In this document: piece after piece, positions 36,528 through 45,312 of the stretch
How positions within the stretch are numbered: position 1 is the first letter of the stretch
Layout of the letters: each line of letters starts with the position of its first letter
Assembly: GCF_900143255.1 (NCBI RefSeq)
Contig: NZ_FRDI01000003.1
Span: 210,641-274,640, forward strand
Length of the DNA: 64,000 nt
Origin: Desulfovibrio litoralis DSM 11393
GTDB lineage: Bacteria; Desulfobacterota; Desulfovibrionia; Desulfovibrionales; Desulfovibrionaceae
Direction: 5' to 3'
Translations under genes and position numbers: made by a program
Notes under the pieces: generated by a model
The model's input: the letters and a program-made list of their open reading frames with translations, nothing else
Databases searched by the model: none
Told to the model about the DNA's origin: nothing

Positions 36528-36896
36528 ACTTTTATCTTTCTTAACGCTAAAATTATCGCTATCTACTTGTTAAGTATATATAAACTAATTCTTAAAAAAT
36601 ATTAGATTTTTTGTTGAAAAAACAAATCAAATAGATTATAGTAAGTCTTAAGATTATTATGAATTGTAATATTGTCTTTTAGTTTCATAATTTACATAAA
36701 ATAAAAAGATAATTTTCGATCATTATTTTTTAAGTTTTCGTTTTAATACTTGGCGGTCGTTGTTCAAATATTAAAGCGAGGCTTTTGTTTATACTCTTAT
36801 TGTTAATATACTTATAATAATTTTTTAAATTATTATGTTCATATTCAAACTTTCGTAGGCTTTTATTTTTAAAAGCCTCAACCCCAAGAGCCAAAT
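36528..36896. other. 369-bp intergenic region after cimA, with a hairpin
   Basis: AT-rich, without a credible gene; a 64-codon minus-strand frame here lacks a ribosome site. The clearest element is a hairpin GGCTTTT/AAAAGCC (36858-36877) 20 bases before the next start, which could attenuate or protect the mRNA. No promoter of good quality was seen. Confidence 0.4.
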
Positions 36897-37316
36897 ATGC
36901 CACAGGTTGCAGCAAGAATATCATCGGATCAAGAAAAATGGTTAAAAGATTATTTTAGAACCAAAAGCGCCGGAGCAGAATTTATTTTGCCTTGGGCTGT
37001 GGATACTTTTTTTCGTGCAACAGCACTAATTAAAGGCTTTTTTTCTTCCGCCGAATTAAAAACCATCGTAGAAGCCCATAAAGATATAAGGCTTTCTCCT
37101 GATCAAACAAAACTATCCTATTTACTCTTGCGTCTTTCAGACAGCTGTAAAAACAATCAAATACATCTGAAACACGGGGCAAGCTACGAAACCCTCGAAG
37201 CAAAAATAAAAGAGCTTGATGATACTGCCGCCGCCGCTTTAATGATTTGGGCCGCCGCTTTTTGGGTTAGTAAAAACAACTCAAATGAAAATCTTGAAGA
37301 TTACGTTAAATGTTAA
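36897..37316 (+). CDS. Conserved-looking soluble protein, unknown
   Basis: 139-residue acidic, mostly helical protein without signal peptide or membrane helix. It starts MPQVAARISSDQEKWLKDYF and has hydrophobic patches (LPWAVDTFFRATALIKGFF and AAALMIWAAAFWVSK). The N-terminal pattern resembles a short DNA-binding or CopG/RHH-like strand-helix start (ARISSDQEKWLKDYFR), but I cannot confirm this. Monocistronic, with a hairpin before it and a good terminator after it. Confidence 0.65.
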   Translation: MPQVAARISSDQEKWLKDYFRTKSAGAEFILPWAVDTFFRATALIKGFFSSAELKTIVEAHKDIRLSPDQTKLSYLLLRLSDSCKNNQIHLKHGASYETLEAKIKELDDTAAAALMIWAAAFWVSKNNSNENLEDYVKC

Positions 37317-37350
37317 TAAAAAATAATATCATTTAAAAATATTGAATAAG

Positions 37351-37388
37351 AAAAGCAGGTACAGTGTAAAAATTGTGCCTGCTTTTTT
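37351..37388 (+). terminator. Terminator of the unknown gene at 36897
   Basis: AAAAGCAGGTAC (37351-37362) pairs with GTGCCTGCTTTT (37375-37386) with one wobble, followed by T6. Confidence 0.85.
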
Positions 37389-37442
37389 ATTAGTTCTTTT
37401 ATTAGCCTAATTATCATTTATTCAACAAAATAAAAAAACAAA

Positions 37443-37478
37443 ATAAAAAAAAGCCCTCTGTCTTAAACAAAGGGCTTT
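37443..37478 (-). terminator. Terminator of the rpsF-rpsR-rplI operon
   Basis: AAAGCCCT (37450-37457) and AGGGCTTT (37471-37478) pair; on the minus strand the stem is followed by eight T (A-run ending at 37452). Twenty bases beyond the rplI stop. Confidence 0.88.
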
Positions 37479-37498
37479 AAAAAACAATATATCTTTAA

Positions 37499-38011
37499 TT
37501 ATTCAGCGGTAACAAGCTCTTTTGCTTCTTCAACGACAGCAACGGCTTCATCTTCGTAAACTGTTCTTTCTTCAGCAGCAACCTTTACTTTTAATACGGC
37601 AACAACGTCAGCATGTAAACGTACACGCACTTCATAATCGCCAAGTAAACGGATAGGAGCATCAAGCAAGATACGACGACGATCAACTTCTACGCCTTTT
37701 TCTGCCAACTGATCAGCAATAATGTGGGTAGTAACAGCTCCGTAAAGCTTGTTGTTATCACCTACACGCATGCGAATAACCAGTTCTTCCGCCTGAATTT
37801 TATTGGATAAATCAGAAGCGGCACTACGTAGAGCGTCCATCTGAGCTTGTAATTTTTTACGTTCCAATTCAAAAGTTTTCAAGCTGGCTTTTGTTGCCAA
37901 CATAGCAAAACCTTGAGGAATTAAATAGTTACGAGCATAACCATTTTTAACTTCAACAACGTCACCTAGGCGACCTAAATTTTCAACGTCTGCTCTCAAT
38001 ATGATCTTCAT
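37499..38011 (-). CDS. rplI: 50S ribosomal protein L9
   Basis: 170 residues. The N-terminal 23S-binding domain is canonical (MKIILRADVENLGRLGDVVE and VKNGYARNYLIPQGFAMLAT), followed by the long central helix (KTFELERKKLQAQMDALRSA) and the C-terminal domain (MRVGDNNKLYGAVTTHIIAD). A 20-residue acidic C-terminal tail (YEDEAVAVVEEAKELVTAE) extends beyond the usual 148-150 residues. Last gene of the rpsF-rpsR-rplI operon, nine bases after rpsR. Confidence 0.97.
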   Translation of the reverse strand: MKIILRADVENLGRLGDVVEVKNGYARNYLIPQGFAMLATKASLKTFELERKKLQAQMDALRSAASDLSNKIQAEELVIRMRVGDNNKLYGAVTTHIIADQLAEKGVEVDRRRILLDAPIRLLGDYEVRVRLHADVVAVLKVKVAAEERTVYEDEAVAVVEEAKELVTAE

Positions 38012-38020
38012 TTAAGCCTC

Positions 38021-38284
38021 CTACAGTACGCTCTTTTTCTTAACTTCACTTGAATGTGTAGCTGTGTAAAGCATCAAAGCCATTTGGCGAGCACGTTTAA
38101 TTTCAGTGGTTAATAAGCGTTGGTGATGTGCACAAGTTCCGGTAATGCGACGTGCGATTATTTTTCCGCGTTCTGTAACAAAATCACGTAAAATATCAGC
38201 GCGTTTGTAGTTTAAAGGCAACTCTTTGTCCGCACAAAAACGACAAAATTTTCTTCTTGGTGCAAATTTTTTTCTCTGGCTCAT
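38021..38284 (-). CDS. rpsR: 30S ribosomal protein S18
   Basis: 87 residues with the S18 core ([19 protein letters not shown] and [20 protein letters not shown]). The N-terminus is rich in Arg and Lys and carries two Cys (KFCRFC). A TTG three codons upstream opens the frame but lies directly on the GAGGAG ribosome site; ATG 38284 at ten bases is the right start. That puts it one base after the rpsF stop, so S6 and S18, which bind each other, are translationally coupled. Confidence 0.96.
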   Translation of the reverse strand: MSQRKKFAPRRKFCRFCADKELPLNYKRADILRDFVTERGKIIARRITGTCAHHQRLLTTEIKRARQMALMLYTATHSSEVKKKSVL

Positions 38285-38285
38285 C

Positions 38286-38591
38286 TTATGCAAGCTCCTC
38301 TACTTTATCTGATAACTTAACAGTTATGAACTTAAAGATACCATCAGCAATACGAATATTACGTTCAAGTTCGGCAACGGCAGTTCCGGGAGCAACATAT
38401 TCAAGACGAATATAATAACCGCGCATTTGTTTTTCAACAGGATACGCAAGGTCTTTCATACCCCAATTATCAACAAGAACAACCTTGCCTTCCATACGTT
38501 CAATTACTGCACTAAAGTTAGAGACTAGAGCTTCTCTTGCTTCAGAGTTAAGCTCAGGCGAAAGCAGTAATAAAGTTTCAAACTTTCTCAT
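38286..38591 (-). CDS. rpsF: 30S ribosomal protein S6
   Basis: 101 residues, [20 protein letters not shown] at the start, RPxxYPI-like region as [20 protein letters not shown]. It binds S18 on the 30S platform. AAGGAG precedes the ATG. First gene of its operon, with a consensus-like promoter and a leader hairpin upstream. Confidence 0.97.
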   Translation of the reverse strand: MRKFETLLLLSPELNSEAREALVSNFSAVIERMEGKVVLVDNWGMKDLAYPVEKQMRGYYIRLEYVAPGTAVAELERNIRIADGIFKFITVKLSDKVEELA

Positions 38592-38614
38592 GTAAACTCC
38601 TTTTGGTCTTTATG

Positions 38615-38640
38615 GTTCGTAATATCTTTTTTTTACGAAC
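38615..38640 (-). promoter_or_regulatory. Hairpin in the rpsF mRNA leader
   Basis: GTTCGTAA and TTACGAAC form an 8-bp stem with a 10-base loop, between the promoter and the ribosome site. Many bacteria carry an S6:S18-binding leader structure here; this one lacks an obvious CCG bulge, so equivalence is unproven. Confidence 0.5.
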
Positions 38641-38652
38641 AAGGAATTTACT

Positions 38653-38681
38653 GCTATATCTATAAAACCCCTTCCTGTCAA
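38653..38681 (-). promoter_or_regulatory. Promoter of rpsF-rpsR-rplI
   Basis: On the minus strand TTGACA (38681-38676), 17 bases, TATAGC (38658-38653). The -35 is perfect and the spacing ideal. Confidence 0.75.
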
Positions 38682-38741
38682 GCAGACTCTCGAAAAATAT
38701 TTTTAAATTTTTCTTTATTAAAAAACTCAAAACAGATTATA

Positions 38742-38770
38742 TTGACAGCAACAGTTCATAAGTTTAAAAT
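38742..38770 (+). promoter_or_regulatory. Promoter of the lipoprotein gene
   Basis: TTGACA (38742-38747), 17 bases, TAAAAT (38765-38770). Start about 40 bases before the GTG. Confidence 0.75.
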
Positions 38771-38814
38771 TTATGGCTATAATTAATCTTTTATTAAACT
38801 TTGGAGATTAAACA

Positions 38815-39387
38815 GTGAAAAAAGTCTGTAATTTCATTTTGATATGTTTAATCTTAAGCATATTTAGTGGCTGTTGTTGGTATAGATTGCTAGGTGCAAA
38901 ATCAGGCGGATATATTACAACAGCTAGTCTAAAATATTATAATAAAAATATTACAAAAGAAAACCAAAAAATTTATGCTGATTGTGTCGATAAATATTTT
39001 GTAGATTATAAATGTAAGTATGAATATGAAACTAAAAACTCACCATCTAGAATTGACCCTGATACATATATTCCGGCAACTCATCATTACGCTATCTCTT
39101 TTGCCGTCTTTAGCAACAATGATTTTATTACAGATTACACGGGAACACCAAAAAACAGTGATTCTCCGACGAATAACCAATATAGTAATTTTGTAAAACA
39201 ATATACATCAGACTTGCAAAACAATAATGATAATCTAAAAGAAAATGATAAAGCTATTCTTTTACAAGGGTTACAAGAATGGACAAAAATTCGCTTTGAA
39301 CAATGCGGAGCTAACGTCTATACTATTGAAGAGCGTTGCCTTGCACTAGACAGCGTTGGATTACGCCCGGATTGGTGTAAAAAATAA
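38815..39387 (+). CDS. Putative lipoprotein, unknown
   Basis: 190 residues with a lipoprotein signal: MKKVCNFILICLILSIFSG then Cys (lipobox IFSGC), so it is probably anchored to a membrane from the periplasmic side. The mature part is polar, Asn- and Tyr-rich, and has five further Cys (including YADCVDKY, YKCKYEY and GLRPDWC) that could form disulfides. I do not recognise the family. GTG start at 38815 with GGAG eight bases upstream and a strong promoter. Monocistronic. Its composition (many Asn, Tyr and Lys) is more AT-driven than the neighbouring housekeeping genes, which may suggest a recently acquired gene. Confidence 0.75.
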   Translation: MKKVCNFILICLILSIFSGCCWYRLLGAKSGGYITTASLKYYNKNITKENQKIYADCVDKYFVDYKCKYEYETKNSPSRIDPDTYIPATHHYAISFAVFSNNDFITDYTGTPKNSDSPTNNQYSNFVKQYTSDLQNNNDNLKENDKAILLQGLQEWTKIRFEQCGANVYTIEERCLALDSVGLRPDWCKK

Positions 39388-39455
39388 TGCCTTTTTTAAA
39401 ACTTTATGATATTTTAAGCCGAATTATAAAATAAAACTAAGACTAAGGTAAGAAT

Positions 39456-39977
39456 ATGTTTAAACTTTTTGCTCCTCGCCAAAGAGCCGTTGAAGCCGAT
39501 ACTCCTAAACAAAATTTTTTACGCATTGTTATTTTAACTACTGTTTTCACTTTGACTATCTTTGGTTTTTGGCTTAACTATCAACGCCAAGAAACACTTT
39601 TAACGAATAGACTCGAAGAAAGCAAACTCACACCTTATTTTACTAAAGAAGAACTAAACTCTATTGAAAAAATGCAGGTGGCATTCAAAAAAAAGTTTTC
39701 ATTAAAACTTATAATTGATATACAAGAAAATGAATCGATCAATTTACCCAAGCTTGACAATATGATGATTTATATTGGCGTATCTCTTAAAGATAAAAGC
39801 GTTTTAATAGATTTACCACCTTGGCTGGTAAAGTTGATTGATCTTAACTTTATAAAAGATACAGAAACAGAACTCCAAAAAAGTTTAAACAACAAAGACC
39901 AAGACGCTTGGCGTAAAAAACTTGGTGAAACCGTTCTTATATTAGGTCAAAAAATTGAAACGATTATGGAACGTTAA
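39456..39977 (+). CDS. Membrane-anchored protein, possibly TPM-like
   Basis: 173 residues: a short cytoplasmic start, one membrane helix (LRIVILTTVFTLTIFGFWL, about 23-42), then a soluble domain. The pattern of a helix (LNSIEKMQVAFKKKFSLKL) followed by short beta strands (MIYIGVSLKDKSVLIDLPPW) and a final helix weakly resembles TPM/Psb32-type domains; this is a tentative match. AAGGTAAG precedes the ATG. It lies 100 bases upstream of cvpA on the same strand. Confidence 0.6.
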   Translation: MFKLFAPRQRAVEADTPKQNFLRIVILTTVFTLTIFGFWLNYQRQETLLTNRLEESKLTPYFTKEELNSIEKMQVAFKKKFSLKLIIDIQENESINLPKLDNMMIYIGVSLKDKSVLIDLPPWLVKLIDLNFIKDTETELQKSLNNKDQDAWRKKLGETVLILGQKIETIMER

Positions 39978-40078
39978 TGCAAATATTTTAGTTTTTTTAA
40001 ATTAAATCACAAAATTATTCTTACTAAAAACTCTCTTTTAAGCTATAAGAAACATATATTGTCAACAAAAGGTACTTT

Positions 40079-40603
40079 ATGGATACTCAGTTAAATTTAT
40101 TGGATATTGGTCTGCTTATAATCTTGATTTTTACAGGAATAAGAGGCTTTACCCGAGGTTTTATCGACGAAATCGCAGGTTTTGCCGGAATTATTATCGG
40201 AATATATTTATCCTCACAGTTTTATCCCTCATTAATTCCACATATTTCAGGTTTTGTTACCAGCCCGACTTGGCAACCAATCACGGCTTGGGGAGTTATT
40301 TTTGTCGTAGTAATCATTATAACCGCAATAGTTGCCAACAGTTTGCGAAAACTCTTTCAGCTCACCTCAACCATGTTGATAAACCAAATGTTGGGCTTTG
40401 CAATAGGTATGGCAAAAGGAATTTTTGTTTGTGCGATTATTTTGGGTATATTAAAAACCGTACTGCCTGACGCTCCTTTTTTACAAAATTCAGTAGTAAC
40501 CCCATATTTAGACGTTTTTATCAACTTTGTAAAACAACACCTGCCTGATCTTGAAAAAACACAAGAAGAATTAATGAAAAAACTCCCCGGAGGTTTAAGC
40601 TAA
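40079..40603 (+). CDS. CvpA family membrane protein
   Basis: 174 residues with four hydrophobic segments and the CvpA pattern: LLDIGLLIILIFTGIRGFTRG, GIIIGIYLSSQFYPSL, WGVIFVVVIIITAIVANSL and MLGFAIGMAKGIFVCAIIL. The family is linked to colicin V production and envelope stress tolerance, mechanism unknown. AAAGGTAC precedes the ATG. Its TAA overlaps the ATG of mazG by one base, so they are co-translated. Confidence 0.85.
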   Translation: MDTQLNLLDIGLLIILIFTGIRGFTRGFIDEIAGFAGIIIGIYLSSQFYPSLIPHISGFVTSPTWQPITAWGVIFVVVIIITAIVANSLRKLFQLTSTMLINQMLGFAIGMAKGIFVCAIILGILKTVLPDAPFLQNSVVTPYLDVFINFVKQHLPDLEKTQEELMKKLPGGLS

Positions 40604-41469
40604 TGCTTGATGACAATAAAGGTTTAGCCCAAATACAAGAAGTTTTAGACAAGTTACTTGGTGAAAACGGTTGCCCTTGGGACAAAGAACAAACACCGGA
40701 AAAACTTTGCGATTACGTCGTTGAAGAAGTTTACGAACTAATAGACAGTATCCATTCTGATAAAGCCGGCGATATAAAAGAAGAACTGGGCGATGTCTTG
40801 TTTCTTTTAATTTTCATTGCCACAATTTATAAAAAACGTGGTTTATTCAGCCTTGGTGATGCGTTGCAAAATAATGCCGCTAAAATGATCGCTCGCCACC
40901 CACATGTTTTTTCCGATGCTTCTTTTGCCAATAAAGAAGAGTTGTTAAAAAATTGGGAACGTATCAAAAAACTTGAAAAAGAAGAAAAAGACCCCCAAGC
41001 CGCTTCAAAACCCAAAGGGCTTTTTGATAGCCTTCCCAGAAATTTACCACCTCTTATTCAAGCCTATAGAATTAACTCCAAAGCGGCAAACGTTGGCTTT
41101 ACTTGGGACTCAAGCGAAGATGTGGAACAACAAGTTGAAGCGGAATGGCTCGAGTGGCTCGAAGTTTCCCAGTCTTTAAACAATGAGTTTGTCTCTCAAA
41201 ACAATGAAAAACTACCTGATAACACTCAAGATGCCAAACAAGTTGCGATGGAAGAAGAGTTTGGCGACTTACTCTTTAGCTTAATAGAACTAGGGCGTAG
41301 AAAGGGTATTAAAGCCAATACCGCTCTACAACGCAGTAACGCCAAATTTTTACGCCGTTTTACAGCGATGGAAGAATTAGCCAGAAAAGAAAACAAAGAA
41401 TTTAATGACTTGGATATAACAGCCAAAGAAGCTTTGTGGCAGGCAGTTAAAGAAAGCGAAAAAAAATAA
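40603..41469 (+). CDS. mazG: Nucleoside triphosphate pyrophosphohydrolase MazG
   Basis: Hydrolyses NTPs to NMP and pyrophosphate, removing aberrant nucleotides. Both MazG repeats are present: N-terminal LLGENGCPWDKEQTPEKLC with the metal motif EELGDVLFLLIF, and C-terminal EEEFGDLLFSLIELGRRKG. NAALQRSN-type ending appears as NTALQRSNAKFLRRF. 288 residues, slightly longer than E. coli MazG because of an inserted linker (about 180-210) rich in Asn and Gln. Starts in the stop codon of cvpA. Confidence 0.93.
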   Translation: MLDDNKGLAQIQEVLDKLLGENGCPWDKEQTPEKLCDYVVEEVYELIDSIHSDKAGDIKEELGDVLFLLIFIATIYKKRGLFSLGDALQNNAAKMIARHPHVFSDASFANKEELLKNWERIKKLEKEEKDPQAASKPKGLFDSLPRNLPPLIQAYRINSKAANVGFTWDSSEDVEQQVEAEWLEWLEVSQSLNNEFVSQNNEKLPDNTQDAKQVAMEEEFGDLLFSLIELGRRKGIKANTALQRSNAKFLRRFTAMEELARKENKEFNDLDITAKEALWQAVKESEKK

Positions 41470-41534
41470 ACGCCTAAAACGAAACACTTAAATATTTAAA
41501 GTTTATCAAGTTATTATTTAAAAGAGTAAATATA

Positions 41535-42146
41535 GTGCAACAATTACCAGAACCTTTGCGTGAGTTAACCGAACAATTATCTAAATTACCCGGAGTTGGA
41601 CCAAAGTCAGCTTTGCGTATCGCCATGACTTTTTTAAAGTGGTCAGAACCTCAAACCAGACGTTTGGGTTTAAGTATTCATGATTTAAGAGATAAACTTT
41701 TTTTATGTAAAAATTGTGCGGCTCTTTCCGATACTAACCCTTGTGCTATTTGTAGCGATGAACACCGCAACTCAGAATTACTCTGTATTGTTGCCGAATG
41801 GGACAGTATGCTGGCACTTGAACAAGGTGCGTTTTATCGTGGTTTATATCTTGTTTTGGGCGGTTTGCTTGCTCCGTTGGAAAATGTACACCCTGATAAC
41901 CTTGAACTTGAACTTTTAAAAAAACGTTTAGCTTCAACAGAAACGCCGATTAAAGAAGTTATTCTCGCCCTTGGTGCAACCTTGGAAGCAGAACACACAG
42001 CCTCATATTTGCGAAACCTTATTCAAAAAATGTTTCCACATATTAAGGTAACAAGGCTGGCACAAGGCATTCCGCTCGGCTCGGAAGTTCGATTTATGGA
42101 TCAAGAAACCTTAAGACAATCGCTTAATTATCGCCAAGAATTATAA
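41535..42146 (+). CDS. recR: Recombination protein RecR
   Basis: Part of the RecFOR pathway loading RecA at gaps. The HhH region (LSKLPGVGPKSALRIAM), the four-Cys zinc finger (CKNCAALSDTNPCAIC), and the Toprim domain (LLCIVAEWDSMLALE and YLVLGGLLAP) are in the normal order; the end ALGATLEAEHTASYL and GSEVRFMDQETL fit. 203 residues is typical. The start is GTG at 41535 with AAGAG upstream. It follows mazG after 65 bases; dnaX and a YbaB gene, frequent neighbours elsewhere, are absent. Confidence 0.94.
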   Translation: MQQLPEPLRELTEQLSKLPGVGPKSALRIAMTFLKWSEPQTRRLGLSIHDLRDKLFLCKNCAALSDTNPCAICSDEHRNSELLCIVAEWDSMLALEQGAFYRGLYLVLGGLLAPLENVHPDNLELELLKKRLASTETPIKEVILALGATLEAEHTASYLRNLIQKMFPHIKVTRLAQGIPLGSEVRFMDQETLRQSLNYRQEL

Positions 42147-42184
42147 TAGCGCTTGTTTTATTAAATTTTATTTTATTTATAAAA

Positions 42185-43444
42185 TTAACACGTTCTCAAG
42201 GCAAACTCTGCCAACGCAAAAGTAATATTTATAAACTTATGTTTTTCATGGCGTAGCTTAACAAAATCAACATGATACGCTTTTAAATTAAGGCTATTAT
42301 TATCAGTCAACCCAAGCTGTTGGTTATTTTTATCATGCAATAAACTCGCCCCTAAAAGAGCGGCGGCTTCGGCTACGCTGGGTGTTCCAAACTGTTCTAA
42401 GGCTTTAGGGCTATGGTTAGGCGTTTTGATTTGAGCCAATTCATTAGCCGAAAAAAAATATACAGGAATGTTAAAATATTCTGCTAAGGTTAAAATGCCT
42501 GCTTCCGTATGTTTTTCTTGAATAGTCGCTAAACCTGCTAAAGATGCTTGCGAAACTTTACACTGAGTTAAAAATACGCTTAAAGCTTCAGACAAAGCTT
42601 CAAAGCTTACGCCTCGCTTACAACCAAGACCTAAGATTAAAGTTTTAGGGCGTAAATATAAAACTTGTTTCATATTTTTAAAGGTTTCATGCCCCAGATA
42701 AATCAAAGGACTTTTACATTCAGATAACTCTGATAAATTTAAACGGGTTAAATAAGCTGTTCCAAACTTTTCTTCCCATGCAGGCAAAAAACTTTGTGTT
42801 TCATCTAGGCAATAAACTTTTTGTTTGTGCAACAGTGCTGAACTAATTGTTTTTATCTGATCAGGGTTATCAATAAACAGCTCTCTGTCTTGTGCAAAAC
42901 TGTCAATCGCAGGCACATTTTCTAAATCAGTCGCAGTCGTAATTACCGCCTGTGTTTTAAAACCTTTTATATTTAAAGCAGTCGCAAGATAAGAGCTGAG
43001 ACTATTCGCCATGCCTAAATGACCAGAGAGCAAACTAATTACAAAGTTCGCTTGTTGGTCTATAACGATTACTGCCGGGTCTTGGGTTTTGTCTTGAATA
43101 AAAGGGGCAATGGCTCTTACTGCGATGCCTGTTGCCCCAATGATAATATGTGCTGAAAAGCGAGAAAAATGCGACTCTGTATGCATCAACTTTGACAATG
43201 AACTAAAGCAATTCACAGAAAATACCGAAACCGACGCCTCTTTATTTTCGTTATCTGCTTCACAACTTTGACTAAAATAAAGCTCTATACTTGGCTGATC
43301 CAAAAGCCTGCTTAAACGCTTATACTCATCGCCTGCTATTTTTTCTGAGTCTAAAGGTAACTTTAAACAACTAGCCACGGTTTGAGCTAAGCTTGCTCCT
43401 TTTTGAGTAAAAGCATAAATCGCAATTTTTGTTTTAGCCTGCAT
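42185..43444 (-). CDS. cbiG: Cobalt-precorrin-5A hydrolase CbiG
   Basis: Opens the lactone ring of cobalt-precorrin-5A, releasing acetaldehyde, in anaerobic cobalamin synthesis. The N-terminal half carries the CbiG-N pattern (IGATGIAVRAIAPFIQDK and SLLSGHLGMANSLSSYLA); the C-terminal half the CbiG-C pattern (ILGLGCKRGVSFEALSEAL and LATIQEKHTEAGILTLAEYF). 419 residues with a spacer between. Twelve bases downstream of hemL, so tetrapyrrole and cobalamin steps share an operon. No other cbi gene is in the window. Confidence 0.92.
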   Translation of the reverse strand: MQAKTKIAIYAFTQKGASLAQTVASCLKLPLDSEKIAGDEYKRLSRLLDQPSIELYFSQSCEADNENKEASVSVFSVNCFSSLSKLMHTESHFSRFSAHIIIGATGIAVRAIAPFIQDKTQDPAVIVIDQQANFVISLLSGHLGMANSLSSYLATALNIKGFKTQAVITTATDLENVPAIDSFAQDRELFIDNPDQIKTISSALLHKQKVYCLDETQSFLPAWEEKFGTAYLTRLNLSELSECKSPLIYLGHETFKNMKQVLYLRPKTLILGLGCKRGVSFEALSEALSVFLTQCKVSQASLAGLATIQEKHTEAGILTLAEYFNIPVYFFSANELAQIKTPNHSPKALEQFGTPSVAEAAALLGASLLHDKNNQQLGLTDNNSLNLKAYHVDFVKLRHEKHKFINITFALAEFALRTC

Positions 43445-43456
43445 AATAGTCTTTAA

Positions 43457-44725
43457 TTATATTTTAAAGCGACTCGCAGCTTGCAAGGTTTTTTCAAAGT
43501 CCGCTTCACTATGAGCAAAAGAAACCATAGCAACTTCAAAAGCTGATGGAGCGAGCAAAATACCTTCATTACGCATATGCTGATAAAACTTTGAATATAT
43601 TTCGGTACTGGCTTTTTTTACATCACTAAAGTTTTGTGGTTCAATACCTTCAAAAAAGATAGTAAACATAGAAGCCTCAGAGTTAATAAAGGCAGTGATA
43701 CCATTGGCTTTAAACGCTGCCGTTAACTCCTCACAAAAACGTTTTACTCTTGATTCCAAGGCGTTATAGTCTGATTTTTTTAAAACATTCAAGGTCGCTA
43801 TGCCGGCTGCCATTGCTAAAGGGTTGCCTGATAAAGTACCTGCCTGATAAACGTTACCAGATGGTGCTATTTGGCTCATGTATTCTCTTTTACCCGCATA
43901 AGCACCAACAGGTAAACCGCCACCAATAATTTTTCCTAAGGTGGTTAAATCAGGTTTAACATTATAGCGTTTTTGAGCCCCGCCAAAATCTAAACGAAAG
44001 CCCGTAATAACTTCATCAAAAATCAATAATGCCCCGTATTTAGTGCAAAGCTCACGCAAACCTTCTAAGAATCCTTTAGCCGGCTTGACTAAGCCCATAT
44101 TGCCCGCCATTGGTTCAACAATAATCGCCGCAATGTCTTTTGGATTTTTTTCAAAATGAGCCTTAACCGCATCAAGGTCATTATAAGCCGCCAATAAAGT
44201 ATCAGCAACAACCACATCAGGCACACCGGGAGTTCCGGGAATAGAAAGAGTGGCAACGCCTGAACCGGCACTCGCTAAAAAAGCGTCAGCATGCCCATGA
44301 TAACAACCTTCAAATTTAATCAATTTATTGCGTTTAGTACAAGCCCTCGCTAAACGTAAAGCACTCATAGTCGCTTCTGTCCCTGAGTTTACCATACGCA
44401 CCATTTCCATATTCGGCATGGCTTCGAGGATAAGTTTCGCCAAAACAACTTCGTTAGGACAAGGGGCACCATAACTTGTGCCTAAATCAACAGCAGTATG
44501 TAAAGCGGAACTCACCTCAGGGTGGCAATGCCCAAGGAGCATAGGTCCCCATGATTCTACAAAATCAATGTATTCTTTTCCTTCAACGGTTGTTACCTTA
44601 CTGCCTTTAGCTGATGCAATAAATAAAGGTTCGCAACCCACAGAACGACAAGCACGCACAGGGCTATTAACTCCACCGGGAATAATTTTTGAAGCTTCTA
44701 AAAAAAGTTCATGAGATGTTGGCAT
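43457..44725 (-). CDS. hemL: Glutamate-1-semialdehyde 2,1-aminomutase HemL
   Basis: PLP enzyme making 5-aminolevulinate by the C5 route. [22 protein letters not shown] begins the protein; PLP contacts are in [27 protein letters not shown] and the Lys of [33 protein letters not shown] is also typical. 422 residues. It heads the hemL-cbiG pair. Together with the siroheme decarboxylase gene at 47.9 kb it supports the anaerobic, siroheme-based tetrapyrrole routes of sulphate reducers. Confidence 0.96.
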   Translation of the reverse strand: MPTSHELFLEASKIIPGGVNSPVRACRSVGCEPLFIASAKGSKVTTVEGKEYIDFVESWGPMLLGHCHPEVSSALHTAVDLGTSYGAPCPNEVVLAKLILEAMPNMEMVRMVNSGTEATMSALRLARACTKRNKLIKFEGCYHGHADAFLASAGSGVATLSIPGTPGVPDVVVADTLLAAYNDLDAVKAHFEKNPKDIAAIIVEPMAGNMGLVKPAKGFLEGLRELCTKYGALLIFDEVITGFRLDFGGAQKRYNVKPDLTTLGKIIGGGLPVGAYAGKREYMSQIAPSGNVYQAGTLSGNPLAMAAGIATLNVLKKSDYNALESRVKRFCEELTAAFKANGITAFINSEASMFTIFFEGIEPQNFSDVKKASTEIYSKFYQHMRNEGILLAPSAFEVAMVSFAHSEADFEKTLQAASRFKI

Positions 44726-44782
44726 GATAAGTATCCTTACAATGTATTAATTAGATTGATATTATTTCAAGAGACCTTGTAT

Positions 44783-44821
44783 AAAAAAACACAGTACAAA
44801 ATTTAATTTTTATTACTGTGT
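44783..44821 (-). terminator. Terminator of the gene ending at 44872
   Basis: ACACAGTA (44789-44796) pairs with TACTGTGT (44814-44821) around a 17-base AT-rich loop; on the minus strand T7 follows. Confidence 0.75.
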
Positions 44822-44871
44822 CTTATCTTTAAAACAATGGACGTATCGTCTTTAATATTAAAACAAATAGG

Positions 44872-45249
44872 CTAAGCATGACCATATAAGGATTTTAACT
44901 TAAAGATATTGTTAGCTCTGATATTAGTGTTTAACTCTTCTTCCAAAGAGTCAATAATTTCTTGTAAAGCATCGTCTAAAACCAAACCTGATTGAGGTAA
45001 TTTAACAACGCTTAAAGAAAACTCATGTATATTAGGTTGGCAATTAGGACAACGCTCGGACAACAACAAACAACTCGCATCAAGGCGACTTATATCAACA
45101 CCCGCACCAAGTAACATGGCCGTTGTTTGCCCTGCTCCCCACAACAAAGGAGAACCGCAATGGCGACATTCAACATAAAGCAATTCAGGATCGAATTGTT
45201 TTATATCGGTTAATTTTGGAGGTAATTTATTGGAAATATGAAAACTCAT
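44872..45249 (-). CDS. Small zinc-ribbon-like protein, unknown
   Basis: 125 residues from ATG 45249, with two pairs of cysteines fitting a zinc ribbon (CRHCGSPL and CPNCQ), a helical Glu-rich C-terminus (LQEIIDSLEEELNT), and no signal peptide. A frame extension of 19 codons (TTG start at 45306) is not excluded, since neither start has a clear ribosome site. The function is unknown. The upstream end lies just past repeat copy E, so the promoter may be inside or next to that element. Confidence 0.65.
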   Translation of the reverse strand: MSFHISNKLPPKLTDIKQFDPELLYVECRHCGSPLLWGAGQTTAMLLGAGVDISRLDASCLLLSERCPNCQPNIHEFSLSVVKLPQSGLVLDDALQEIIDSLEEELNTNIRANNIFKLKSLYGHA

Positions 45250-45312
45250 GGCTATATGTTTTATATATGTTAAAGTGTCTTTAAAAAATCTTAAGCTTTT
45301 AAACAACGATTA

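Noticed and set aside
36730..36924. 64-codon minus-strand frame
   Set aside because: Overlaps the start of a better-supported gene and lacks a ribosome site.
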